Origin: Nocardioides humi
Lineage (GTDB): Bacteria; Actinomycetota; Actinomycetes; Propionibacteriales; Nocardioidaceae
NCBI RefSeq assembly: GCF_006494775.1
Contig: NZ_CP041146.1
Location: 496,001 to 560,000 of the forward strand
Direction of reading: 5' to 3'
Length of the DNA stretch: 64,000 nucleotides
Shown here: positions 51,091-58,849 of the stretch, one piece after another
Position numbering within the stretch: position 1 is the first letter of the stretch
Layout: each line of letters starts with the position of its first letter
Notes under the pieces: generated by a model
Told to the model about the DNA's origin: nothing
What the model saw: only the letters and a program-made list of their open reading frames with translations
The model's database searches: none
Program-made: the position numbers and the translations under genes

Positions 51091-52350
51091 TCAGTGGATC
51101 GCGACCGAGACGGTGTGGATCAGGACGCCGACGAGGCCGCCGACGATGGTGCCGTTGATCCGGATGAACTGCAGGTCGCGGCCGACGTGGAGCTCGATGC
51201 GACGGGCGGCCTCCTTGCCGTCCCAGCGCTCGATGGTGTGGGTGATGACGGCGGTCAGCTCCGCGCCGTACCGGTCGACGGCGAAGACCGCGGCGTCGGC
51301 GGCGAGCCCGTCCAACCGCTCCCGCAGCGCGGCATCGGAGCGCAGGCGGGCGGAGGCGCCCTCGATCTCGACCAGCAGCCGGCGGCGTACGGCGCCGTCG
51401 GGGTCGGCGAGCGAGCCCAGCAGCGCCTTGCGCAGCGCCTGCCACAGCGAGATCGCGCTGGCGATCACGGCGGGGTGGTCGAGCACCCGCTCCTTCAGGC
51501 GCTCGGCGCGGGCCTGGGTGTCGGGGTTGCCGAGCAGGTCGTCGGAGAGCTGGACGAGCATCGAGTCGAGCGCCCGGCGCGCGCGGTGGTCGGGGTTGGT
51601 GCGGATCTCGGCGAGCCAGCGGACCATCTCCAGGTGGAGCCGGTTGATGACGTAGGTGTTGACCGAGTCCGGCGCCCACCACGGCGCCCGCTCCCCCAGG
51701 ACGTCGTGGACGGTGTCGGGGTTGGCGAGCAGCCAGCCGTGCATCTCCTCGAGCATGAGGTCGACCAGCCCGTGGTGCAGGTCGTCGCGGATCGCCTCCG
51801 CGAGCAGTCCGCCGAGGAGCGGTGCGATCGGCTCCTCGCGGAACCGCGGCACCAGCGCCTCGGTCACCAGCGCCTCGATGTGGTCGTCGCGGACCTTCCC
51901 GAGCGCCAGCGCGGCGATCTCCGAGCCCTCGCTGACGACCCGCTCGGCGTTGGCGGGCACGGCGAGCCAGTCGCCGACCCGCTGCGCGATGCCGACCCCG
52001 AGCACGCGCTCGCGGATGATGTCCTCCTGGAGGAAGTTCTCCCCCACGAACTGCTCGAGCCCCTTGCCGAGGTCGTCCTTGCGCTTGGGCACCAGCGCCG
52101 TGTGCGGGATCGGCAGCCCCAGCGGGTGCTTGAACAGCGCGGTCACCGCGAACCAGTCCGCGATGGCGCCGACCATCGACGCCTCCGCGCCGGCGTTGAC
52201 GAACCCCCAGAAGCCCTCCCCGCCGAGGGTCAGCACGTAGACGGCGGCGGCGAGCAGGAGCAGCGAGACCGCCACGGTGCGCATCCGCCGCAGCGCACTG
52301 CGGCGTACGGCATCGGCGGCGGGATCGGTCGGGATGAGCGGGCCGGACAC
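51091..52350 (-). CDS. DUF445 family membrane protein
   Basis: 419 residues. An N-terminal helix (AVSLLLLAAAVYVLTLGG) and the DUF445 signature region GAEASMVGAIADWFAVTALF, KHPLGLPIPHTALVPKRKDD, LGKGLEQFVGENFLQEDII; a C-terminal hydrophobic segment INGTIVGGLVGVLIHTVSVA anchors the other end. The long helical middle is typical. Function unknown across bacteria. GTG 52350 is chosen because AAGGATGG lies 6-13 bases upstream; the frame is open to 52458. Confidence 0.9.
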   Translation of the reverse strand: MSGPLIPTDPAADAVRRSALRRMRTVAVSLLLLAAAVYVLTLGGEGFWGFVNAGAEASMVGAIADWFAVTALFKHPLGLPIPHTALVPKRKDDLGKGLEQFVGENFLQEDIIRERVLGVGIAQRVGDWLAVPANAERVVSEGSEIAALALGKVRDDHIEALVTEALVPRFREEPIAPLLGGLLAEAIRDDLHHGLVDLMLEEMHGWLLANPDTVHDVLGERAPWWAPDSVNTYVINRLHLEMVRWLAEIRTNPDHRARRALDSMLVQLSDDLLGNPDTQARAERLKERVLDHPAVIASAISLWQALRKALLGSLADPDGAVRRRLLVEIEGASARLRSDAALRERLDGLAADAAVFAVDRYGAELTAVITHTIERWDGKEAARRIELHVGRDLQFIRINGTIVGGLVGVLIHTVSVAIH

Positions 52351-52397
52351 GCACCCATCCTTGCCTACGGGGCGATCCCGGGCCGGATGGGCGCCGC

Positions 52398-52428
52398 GCG
52401 GCCCCGGATCGGTGGGATCCGGGGCCGC
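52398..52428. terminator. Hairpin terminator, 13-bp perfect stem
   Basis: GCGGCCCCGGATC (52398-52410) and its exact complement (52416-52428) around a 5-base loop. It sits between the end of the formate/nitrite channel gene and the start of the DUF445 gene, so it likely ends the former. The rest of 52351-52566 shows no gene. Confidence 0.7.
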
Positions 52429-52566
52429 GGCGAGGCACGCGCGGAACCCCCCAGTCACCGCAACACCTCGTACGCCGATCCAACGACCGGACGCAGGAGA
52501 GGTTCCGGATTTACCCGTGATGTGTTGTCGCGCCTAGAAGACGGTCGTCCGTGGGAGGGGGCGCGG

Positions 52567-53505
52567 TCAGGCACCCACCGACACCCGGTCCCGGGCGGTG
52601 TCCCGGGTGGTGTCCTGGGTGGTGTCCTGGGTGCTGTCCTGGGTGCTGTCCGGGTCCACGGCACCCGGCTCGGTGGTCGCGTTGCGCTGGGGCGCGGTCC
52701 GGTAGTGGGTCAGGTAGATCGCCAGGCCGGTGAAGAGCAGGCCGCCGACGAGGTTGCCGAGAGCGGTCGGGATCTCGTTCCACACGAAATAGTCGCCCCA
52801 GGTGAAGTCGGCGCCGAGCATGATCCCGACCGGGAACAGGAACATGTTGACCACCGAGTGCTCGAACGCCATCGCGAAGAACAGCAGGATCGGCAGCCAC
52901 ATCACCACGATCTTGCCGAGGACGTCGCGCGCGAGGATGGCGCCGACGACGCCGGTGGAGACCATCCAGTTGCAGAGCATGCCGCGGACGAAGACGGCCA
53001 GCCAGCCGCCGGCCCCGTGGGCCTCGTAGCCGAGGGTGCGTTCGTGGCCGATGGCGGCCAGCTTCTGGCCGTAGGCGGCGAAGGGGTTGGCGGGGTCGTC
53101 GATCGAGCTGTCGAAGCCGTAGGTCACGAAGACCGAGACCAGGAAGGCGACCGTGAGGGCGCCGGCGAAGTTCCCGAGGAAGACCAGGCCCCAGTTCCGC
53201 AGGACCCCGCCGACGGTCACCCCCGGCCGCTTGGCCAGCCACGCCAGCGGCGCCAGGACGAACACGCCGGTGAGCAGGTCGTAGCCCAGCAGGTAGAGCA
53301 GCACGAACCCGATCGGGAACAGGATCGCGCCCACGATGGGCTGGCCGGTGTCGACGGTCATCTTGACGGCGAAGGCCGCCGCCAGGGTCAACAGCGCGGC
53401 GGCCATGAACGCCCGGACCAGGGTGTCGCGGGTGGACATGAAGATCTTCGACTCGCCCGCGTCGATCAGGGCGACGGCGAGCTCCGGCGGCTTGACGTAG
53501 GTCAT
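52567..53505 (-). CDS. Formate/nitrite transporter (FNT) family channel
   Basis: 312 residues, about six membrane helices. Typical elements: IFMSTRDTLVRAFMAAALLT, IGFVLLYLLGYDLLTGVFVL, WGLVFLGNFAGALTVAF (N-F-x-G-A), VRGMLCNWMVSTGVVGAILA (C-N-W in the second pore half), MAFEHSVVNMFLFPVGIMLG (E-H-x-V-x-N-M). Pentameric channel for formate, nitrite or related small anions; which one cannot be told. ATG 53505 with AGGAG 6-10 bases before it. The hydrophilic tail after the last helix carries a degenerate T-T/S-Q-D repeat encoded by a 12-bp tandem repeat. Confidence 0.9.
   Translation of the reverse strand: MTYVKPPELAVALIDAGESKIFMSTRDTLVRAFMAAALLTLAAAFAVKMTVDTGQPIVGAILFPIGFVLLYLLGYDLLTGVFVLAPLAWLAKRPGVTVGGVLRNWGLVFLGNFAGALTVAFLVSVFVTYGFDSSIDDPANPFAAYGQKLAAIGHERTLGYEAHGAGGWLAVFVRGMLCNWMVSTGVVGAILARDVLGKIVVMWLPILLFFAMAFEHSVVNMFLFPVGIMLGADFTWGDYFVWNEIPTALGNLVGGLLFTGLAIYLTHYRTAPQRNATTEPGAVDPDSTQDSTQDTTQDTTRDTARDRVSVGA
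52597..52656. repeat. 12-bp tandem repeat, about five copies
   Basis: Units of GGTGTCCTGGGT with small changes, in frame in the C-terminal tail of the FNT channel gene (minus strand, encoding S/T-Q-D-S/T). Copy number can vary without a frameshift. Confidence 0.9.
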
Positions 53506-53525
53506 CGGTGCCTCTCCTCGGGTAC

Positions 53526-53551
53526 GACGCCAGCGGCTCGCTGGCGGCGTC
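53526..53551. terminator. Possible terminator hairpin
   Basis: GACGCCAGCG pairs with CGCTGGCG...GCGTC across a 3-base loop, with a 3-base bulge. It lies after the gamma-glutamylcyclotransferase gene and upstream of the FNT gene on the minus strand. Confidence 0.4.
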
Positions 53552-53643
53552 GACGCTAGGAGTCCCGGGTTACCCGGACCGGCCCGCGCACCGCCGCCCC
53601 GGTAACCATCGCCGCACGGACGCACAGCCGGCGGCGGAGCCAG

Positions 53644-53988
53644 TCACGGCGCGATGTCGGCGGCGAGGTAGACCCACGCCTCGGCCCCGGAGGCCAGCGT
53701 CACGGCCGTGCGGGCGTAGTCGTCGACCTCGTAGGCGTCGGCCCACGCCAGCTCGGCGTCGCTGAGCTCGAGGTAGGCGCCGTCCACGGCGTCCTCGGCG
53801 CGGCCGGGGCGCAGGATCGGGTGGCGGTCCGAGCCGCTGGTCGCGATCACCGCCGGGTCGGTGATGGTCAGCCAGTCGACCCGGTAGCCGGGCAGGGCGT
53901 CGGCGACGGTCGGCACGGCCCGGCCGAACAGCGCGACCTGCACCTCGGGCTGGCGCAGGGTGCCGTAGGAGAAGACGCGGTGGACCAC
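53644..53988 (-). CDS. Gamma-glutamylcyclotransferase/AIG2-like protein
   Basis: 114 residues. MVHRVFSYGTLRQPEVQVAL has the Y-G-T-L-R loop of the fold; VDGAYLELSDAELAWADAYE supplies the conserved acidic residue (Glu in D-x-Y-E) of GGCT-like enzymes; VYLAADIAP ends the barrel. Usually 110-150 residues. Substrate unknown; many bacterial members act on gamma-glutamyl amines or are uncharacterised. Lies 9 bases after the MFS gene, so probably co-transcribed with the pump. Confidence 0.85.
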   Translation of the reverse strand: MVHRVFSYGTLRQPEVQVALFGRAVPTVADALPGYRVDWLTITDPAVIATSGSDRHPILRPGRAEDAVDGAYLELSDAELAWADAYEVDDYARTAVTLASGAEAWVYLAADIAP

Positions 53989-53997
53989 ACCGGGATG

Positions 53998-55446
53998 CTA
54001 GTGGTGCGTCCGCGGCCGCGGCACGAAGGCGGCCAGCAGGACGCCGACGAACGCGGCCGCGGCGCCGACCCCGAAGCAGATCGCGAACGCCCGCTCCGTG
54101 GGCAGGGCGTACCCGCCGAGGTCGATGGTCGAGGCGGTCAGGATCGCCGCCATCACGGCGGCGGAGGCGCTCGTGCCGATCGAGCGCATCAGCCCGTTGA
54201 CGCCGACGGCCGAGCCGGCCTCGGCGAGCGGGACCGACTCCAGGATCAGGGTCGGCATGGCGGCGTACCCGATGCCGACGCCGGCGGAGGTGATGCAGCT
54301 GGCGACCATCAGCTGCCACGGGGCGTCGGTGAGGAAGAGCGCGAAGAGGTAGCCGAGACCGAGGACGGTGCCGCCCACCATGAGCGTGACGCGGGCGCCG
54401 ACCACGCGGATCAGCCGGCCCGAGACGGGCGAGAACAGCATCATCACCAGGCCGCCGGGCGCCATCCACAGGCCGGTCTCGAGCAGGCTCTGGCCGAGCC
54501 CGTACCCGGTCGCGGACGGCGACTGCAGCAGGCGCGGTACGACGATCGCCTGGGCCATCATGCCGAAGCCGATCGCGATCGCGGCGACATTGGTGAGCAG
54601 CACCGGGCGGCGGGCCGAGACCCGCAGGCCGCACAGCGGGTCGGCGACGCGCAGCTCGTAGCTGCCCCACGCGACGAGCACGAGCACGCCGGCGACCAGC
54701 AGGCCGAGGGTGCGGCCGTGGCTCCAGCCCCACTCGTTGCCCTTCGACACGGCCACGAGGACGGCGACCAGGCCGAGCGCCAGCCCGACCGCCCCCACCG
54801 TGTCGAACCGCCCGGGGGTGGCGTCGCGGACGTGCGGCACGAGCAGGACGACGGCGAGAGCCACGACGACCGCGAGGCCGGTGGACACCCAGAACAGCGT
54901 GTGCCAGCTGAAGTCCTCGACGATCCAGGCCGACAGCGGCAGCCCGATCGCGCCGCCGACGCCGAGCGTCGCGCTCATCGCGGCCATGGCGGTGGCGGTC
55001 AGCCGCGGCGGCGTGACCTCGCGCAGCAGGGCGATGCCGACCGGGATGAAGCCCATCGCGAAGCCCTGGAGCAGGCGGCCGGCGAGCATCGGGACGAGGG
55101 TGCCGCTGAGCGCGCAGACCAGGGACCCGAGCACGAGGAGGGCGGCGCTGACGACCAGTACCCGCTGCTTGCCGTACAGGTCGCCGAGGCGGCCGGAGAT
55201 CGGCATCGCCACCGCGCCCGCCACCAGCGTCGCGGTCACCACCCAGGAGGCGTTGGCCTCGCTGGTGTGGAGCAGCCGCCCGAGCTCGCCCTGGATCGGG
55301 ATCACCATCGTCTGGGTGAGGGAGGCGACGAGCCCGCCGAGGCAGAGCACGGCCACGGTCAGCAGGGGCGAGCCCGGCGTACCCGTGCCCGTCGCGCCGG
55401 GGGTGCCGGGGGTGCCGGTCGCCGGCGCAGGAGAGGTCGCAGTCAC
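53998..55446 (-). CDS. MFS drug transporter, 14-helix DHA2 type
   Basis: 482 residues, about 14 hydrophobic segments. MVIPIQGELGRLLHTSEANA and WVVTATLVAGAVAMPISGRL, GDLYGKQRVLVV (motif A, G-x-L-x-x-x-x-G-x-x-x), GRLLQGFAMGFIPVGIALL (motif B) and GVGGAIGLPLSAWIVEDFSW (motif C) are those of DHA2 exporters. Proton-coupled efflux of hydrophobic compounds. The N-terminal tail is a Gly/Thr/Pro repeat (TGTPGTPGATGTGTPG). GTG start at 55446; divergently transcribed from a TetR gene over twin palindromes, the classical pump-repressor arrangement. Confidence 0.9.
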   Translation of the reverse strand: MTATSPAPATGTPGTPGATGTGTPGSPLLTVAVLCLGGLVASLTQTMVIPIQGELGRLLHTSEANASWVVTATLVAGAVAMPISGRLGDLYGKQRVLVVSAALLVLGSLVCALSGTLVPMLAGRLLQGFAMGFIPVGIALLREVTPPRLTATAMAAMSATLGVGGAIGLPLSAWIVEDFSWHTLFWVSTGLAVVVALAVVLLVPHVRDATPGRFDTVGAVGLALGLVAVLVAVSKGNEWGWSHGRTLGLLVAGVLVLVAWGSYELRVADPLCGLRVSARRPVLLTNVAAIAIGFGMMAQAIVVPRLLQSPSATGYGLGQSLLETGLWMAPGGLVMMLFSPVSGRLIRVVGARVTLMVGGTVLGLGYLFALFLTDAPWQLMVASCITSAGVGIGYAAMPTLILESVPLAEAGSAVGVNGLMRSIGTSASAAVMAAILTASTIDLGGYALPTERAFAICFGVGAAAAFVGVLLAAFVPRPRTHH

Positions 55447-55455
55447 GAGCCCCGA

Positions 55456-55494
55456 GTCAACGGCGTTGACCGGTCCTGTGTCAACACCGTTGAC
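55456..55494. promoter_or_regulatory. Twin operator palindromes for the TetR/MFS pair
   Basis: GTCAACGGCGTTGAC (55456-55470) is a perfect 7+1+7 palindrome; GTCAACACCGTTGAC (55480-55494) has one mismatch. Their centres are 24 bp apart. Both contain TTGAC, and so overlap likely -35 boxes in both directions: TTGACC (55490-55495) for the TetR gene and TTGACA on the other strand for the pump. Binding by the adjacent TetR would repress both. Confidence 0.85.
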
Positions 55495-55511
55495 CAGCCC
55501 TGGTCATGCCC

Positions 55512-55517
55512 TACGGT
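55512..55517 (+). promoter_or_regulatory. -10 box, leaderless TetR transcript
   Basis: TACGGT, 16 bases after TTGACC and six before GTG 55524. This favours 55524 over ATG 55506, which would overlap the -10. Confidence 0.65.
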
Positions 55518-55523
55518 TGCCGT

Positions 55524-56104
55524 GTGACGAACACCTCCCCCGCGCCCCGGCTCCGGGCGGCCGGCCTCGCCACCCGGACCGCGATCGAGGACGCCGCGCG
55601 CACCCTGTTCGCCGAGCGCGGCTTCGACGGCGCCTCGGTGCGCGCGATCGCCGCGGAGGCCGGCGTCGACCCGGCCCTGGTGATCCGTCACTTCGGCTCG
55701 AAGGAGGCGCTCTTCCTGCGCACCGTCGACACCTCCCTCGGCATCGGCTCGGTCCTCGACGGCCCGCTGGAGACCGTCGGCCGCCGCCTGGTCGCCTACT
55801 TCCTCGACCCCGGCCGGCCGGTCATCCGCAAGCGCTACGTCGCGCTCGCCCAGGCCGCCCACCACGACCAGGTCCGCGAGGAGATGGTCCGCCACACCGC
55901 CGAGACGTACGTCGCCCCGCTGGCGCCCCGCCTCACCGGCGAGCACCGCGAGCTGCGGGTCGCGCTCGCCGTCGGACAGCTCGGCGGCCTGCTCAACCTG
56001 CTGTTCCTCCAGCGCGACCCGATCGTCACCGCGGCCGACCCGGAGGTCGTGATCGCGACGTACGGCGACGCGATCCAGCGACTGCTCACCCCGAGGACAC
56101 CTGA
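55524..56104 (+). CDS. TetR-family repressor of the MFS pump, apparent 1-base frameshift at the end
   Basis: About 193 residues. Helix-turn-helix: RTAIEDAARTLFAERGFDGA, SVRAIAAEAGVDPALVIRHF, GSKEALFLRTVD. The ligand half (MVRHTAETYVAPLAPRLTGE, VALAVGQLGGLLNLLFLQRD) matches the TetR_C group with paired pumps. As read, the frame runs on through the next gene. One extra C in the run at 56090-56093 gives the end LLTPEDT and a stop whose last A starts the following ATG (TGATG), the spacing seen elsewhere. Divergent from the pump with twin operators between. Confidence 0.85.
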
Positions 56105-56757
56105 TGCGCGGCGCCCGCGGCTGGCATGCGCTGACCGCGGCCGTGACGATCGCAGCGCTCCTCCTCCAGCTCGTCCTCGTCGTCCAGGGCGGCCGCGTGC
56201 TCGACGACGTCCAGCCGCCCGGTCTCGGGCTGCGGCTGGCCCGGCTGGTCGCGTACTTCACGATCCAGAGCAACATCCTGGTCGCCGTCGCCACCACGCT
56301 CCTCGCCCGCGACCCGCTGCGCGACGGCACCGGGTTCCGCGCCCTACGCCTGGCCGCGACGACGGGGATCGCCGTCACCGGGCTGGTCCACTTCACACTG
56401 CTCCGGCCGCTGCTCGACCTGCACGGCGCCGACCGGCTCGCCGACAAGCTGCTCCACCTGGCCGTGCCCCTGCTGGCCGTCGCCGGGTGGCTCGCGTTCG
56501 GGCCGCGCCCGCGGGTCGACGTACCCGCGGTCGTGGTCGCCCTCGCCTGGCCGATCGCCTGGCTCGCCGTCACCCTCACCGTGGCGGCGCTGACCGGGTG
56601 GGTGCCCTACCCGTTCCTCGACCACCGCACCGAGGGCTGGGGCTCGGTGGCGGTGGCCTGCCTCGGCATCACCGCGCTGTTCGCCGCGCTCATCGCCGGC
56701 CTCCGATACGCCGACCGGCGGCTGCCTGCGCGCCCCCGGCAGCCGGCCGCGGTGTAG
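56104..56757 (+). CDS. Pr6Pr-family membrane protein
   Basis: 217 residues, six membrane helices. LVAYFTIQSNILVAVATTLL carries the F-T-x-Q-S-N motif of Pr6Pr proteins; VTGLVHFTLLRPLLDLHGAD, KLLHLAVPLLAVAGWLAFGP and YPFLDHRTEGWGSVAVACLG (Y-P-F-x-D) are other family blocks. Function unknown; predicted rhomboid-like or lipid-related roles are unproven. Coupled to the TetR gene by TGATG, so it is under the same promoter. Confidence 0.88.
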   Translation: MRGARGWHALTAAVTIAALLLQLVLVVQGGRVLDDVQPPGLGLRLARLVAYFTIQSNILVAVATTLLARDPLRDGTGFRALRLAATTGIAVTGLVHFTLLRPLLDLHGADRLADKLLHLAVPLLAVAGWLAFGPRPRVDVPAVVVALAWPIAWLAVTLTVAALTGWVPYPFLDHRTEGWGSVAVACLGITALFAALIAGLRYADRRLPARPRQPAAV

Positions 56758-56842
56758 CGGCGGGCGGCCGCGTAGCGGAGGCGCGGACGAACGGGCGACC
56801 GCGCAGCGGCGGAGCGAAGCGACGTCCTTGACGGCGGGGGAC

Positions 56843-56868
56843 GGTCGGCTACCGCGCGGCCGCCGACC
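56843..56868. terminator. Possible terminator hairpin between convergent genes
   Basis: GGTCGGC (56843-56849) and GCCGACC (56862-56868) with a 12-base loop, between the Pr6Pr and TetR gene ends. Confidence 0.4.
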
Positions 56869-56886
56869 AACCCCGCAAGACAGCCC

Positions 56887-57564
56887 TCACCGCGACGCCA
56901 CCAGCGCCTCGATCCCGTCGAGCACCCGCTCCAGCCCGAACGCGAACGCATCGTCCCGGCCGGCCGCGCCCGCGAACGCGGCGGCGGCCAGCGGGTAGGC
57001 GTCAGCGCGGCTCGCGAGCACGTCGGCGAGGGCGAGCGCGAGCGCGCGCTCGGTCGCCGGCTCGGTGGCCTGCTGGACCAGTGCGCGCACGTGCGAGCCG
57101 ACCAGCACCAGGCTGTCCAGCCGCTCGGCGGGACCGAGCGGCAGCCCGTCGAGGGCGGCGAGGCCGGCCTCGAGCCAGCCCAGCTCGTTCGGGCCGAAGA
57201 CGCGCGGGCCGACGGCGGCGGCGAGCAGCCAGCGGTGCGCGGCGAAGCCGTCGCGCATCGCCTGCGCCCACGCGGCGAGGCGCGCGCGCCACGGTCCGTC
57301 GCCGGTCGCCGGCGGCTCGCCGAGGGTGCGGTCGACCATCAGGGCGACCAGCTCCGCCTTGCCCGGGACGTGGCGGTAGAGCGCCATCTTGGTCACGCCG
57401 ACCTCGGCGGCCACGCGCTGCATCGACGCGGCCTCGAGGCCCTCGGCGTCCGCGACCCGGACGGCGGCCGCGACGATCCCGTCCAGGCTCACCCGCGGCC
57501 GCGGGCCCCTGCGCGGCGTGCGCCCCTGCGCCCACAGCACCTGCGCGACCCCGTCGTACGACAT
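56887..57564 (-). CDS. TetR-family regulator
   Basis: 225 residues. The DNA-binding part is VSLDGIVAAAVRVADAEGLE, AASMQRVAAEVGVTKMALYR, HVPGKAELVALMVD; the C-terminal part (FAAHRWLLAAAVGPRVFGPN, ELGWLEAGLAALDGLPLGPA) matches TetR_C subfamilies controlling flavin enzymes and pumps. The N-terminal ~25 residues are Arg/Pro-rich (QGRTPRRGPRPR). GAGGAGGG precedes the ATG. Divergent from the monooxygenase with two operator-like palindromes in between. Confidence 0.9.
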   Translation of the reverse strand: MSYDGVAQVLWAQGRTPRRGPRPRVSLDGIVAAAVRVADAEGLEAASMQRVAAEVGVTKMALYRHVPGKAELVALMVDRTLGEPPATGDGPWRARLAAWAQAMRDGFAAHRWLLAAAVGPRVFGPNELGWLEAGLAALDGLPLGPAERLDSLVLVGSHVRALVQQATEPATERALALALADVLASRADAYPLAAAAFAGAAGRDDAFAFGLERVLDGIEALVASR

Positions 57565-57581
57565 CGATCCCTCCTCGCCCC

Positions 57582-57612
57582 TTGACTAACTGTGTCTACC
57601 AGATACTAAACT
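57582..57612 (+). promoter_or_regulatory. Promoter of the flavin monooxygenase gene
   Basis: TTGACT (57582-57587) followed after 16 bases by TACTAA (57604-57609), or after 19 by TAAACT. This AT-rich block is the best -35/-10 pair in the window and overlaps the operator palindromes. Confidence 0.6.
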
Positions 57613-57628
57613 GTGTCCACCAGACACA
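57591..57628. promoter_or_regulatory. Twin operator palindromes for the TetR/monooxygenase pair
   Basis: TGTGTC-N5-GACACA (57612-57628) is perfect; a second copy at 57591-57608, GTGTCT-ACC-AGATAC at its core, has one mismatch. They cover the -10 of the monooxygenase promoter, so the adjacent TetR protein probably represses it. Confidence 0.8.
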
Positions 57629-57671
57629 ATTCGTCGGAGAACCCCGACATCCCCGACACGAGGAGGACACC

Positions 57672-58849
57672 ATGAGGGTCCTGATCTCCGGCGCCAGCAT
57701 CGCCGGTCCCGCCGCCGCCTTCTGGCTCACCCGCCTCGGCCACGAGGTCGTGGTCGTGGAGCAGGCGCCGTCGGTCCGCCCCGGCGGGCAGGCGGTCGAC
57801 TTCAAGGGCGCGACCACCGCAGGGTGCTCGAGCGGATGGGCCTGTGGGACGCCGTCGACGCGGTGCGCACCGCCCCCACAGACCTGCACGTCGTCGACGC
57901 CGCCGACCGGCTGCGGGCGGTCATCCCCCACGAGTTCGTCGGCGGCGACGTGGAGGTGCTGCGCGGCGACCTCGGCGCACTGCTGCACGAGCGCACCACC
58001 AGCGCCGCGGAGTACGTCTTCGGCGACCGGATCGAGGCGATGACCGAGACCCCGGACGCCGTGGAGGTCACCTTCCGGAGCGGCCGCAGCGAGAGCTTCG
58101 ACCTCGTGGTGGGCGCGGACGGCGTGCACTCCGGCGTACGCCGGCTCGCCTTCGGGCCCGAGGAGGAGCACGTCGAGTTCCTCGGCCACTACTACGCCGT
58201 GGTCGGCGCCAACCACCCCGCGCCGGCGACGGCGGACGGGCGCGCGATCGGCTACTGGTACAACGAGCCCGGCCGGCTCGCGGCGATCGGCGGCCCCAAG
58301 GCGCCCGACATGTTCGTCTTCGCCTCGCCCCGGCTCGACTACGACCGCCGCGACACCGACGCGCAGAAGCGTCTGGTGGCCCGGGCGTTCGAGGGGGCTG
58401 GCTGGAAGGTCCCGCAGATGCTGGAGCGACTGGAGGCGGCCGACGAGTTCTACCTCGACGGCCTCCACCGGGGACGGATGAGCCGGTACACCCGCGGACG
58501 CGTCGTCCTCGTGGGCGATGCCGCCTACGCCAACACCCTCGGCGGCTTCGGCACCGGCCTCGCGGTCGTCGGCGCCTACGTGCTGGCCGGCGAGCTGGCC
58601 GCGGCCGGCGACGACCACCGTACGGCGCTCGCCGGCTACGACCGCGTCATGCACCGCTACGCCCGGATCGCCCGCCGCGGCAACGCCGGGGGGTTCCTGG
58701 CGCCGTCGAGCCGGCTGCGCATCCGGCTGCGCGACGCGACCTTCCGCAACCGGATGCTGCTGGCGACGACGATGCGGCTGACCGACCTGTTCGCCAACGA
58801 CATCGCGCTGCCGGAGTACCGCGAGCTGCCCGCCGTCAGCGCCGGCTGA
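57672..58849 (+). CDS. FAD-dependent monooxygenase (PHBH/TetX-like), apparent 1-base frameshift
   Basis: About 392 residues. FAD motifs: VLISGASIAGPAAAFWLTRL (GxGxxG-like), VVGADGVHSGVRRLAFG (D-G), and RVVLVGDAAYANTLGGFGTG (G-D). The first ~48 codons and the remainder lie in different frames; one extra C in ACCACC at 57812-57817 gives KGATHRRVLERMGLWDAV, as expected for the family. ATG 57672 has AGGAGGA 6-12 bases upstream. Group A flavin hydroxylase; substrates in this class include aromatic compounds and, for TetX relatives, antibiotics. Substrate unknown. Its end overlaps the convergent ECF41 sigma gene by 14 bases. Confidence 0.85.

Noticed and set aside
55506..56831. A 441-residue TetR protein with a long Arg/Pro-rich extension
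   Set aside because: The extension is an out-of-frame reading of the Pr6Pr gene. One extra C at 56090-56093 ends the repressor at the usual place.
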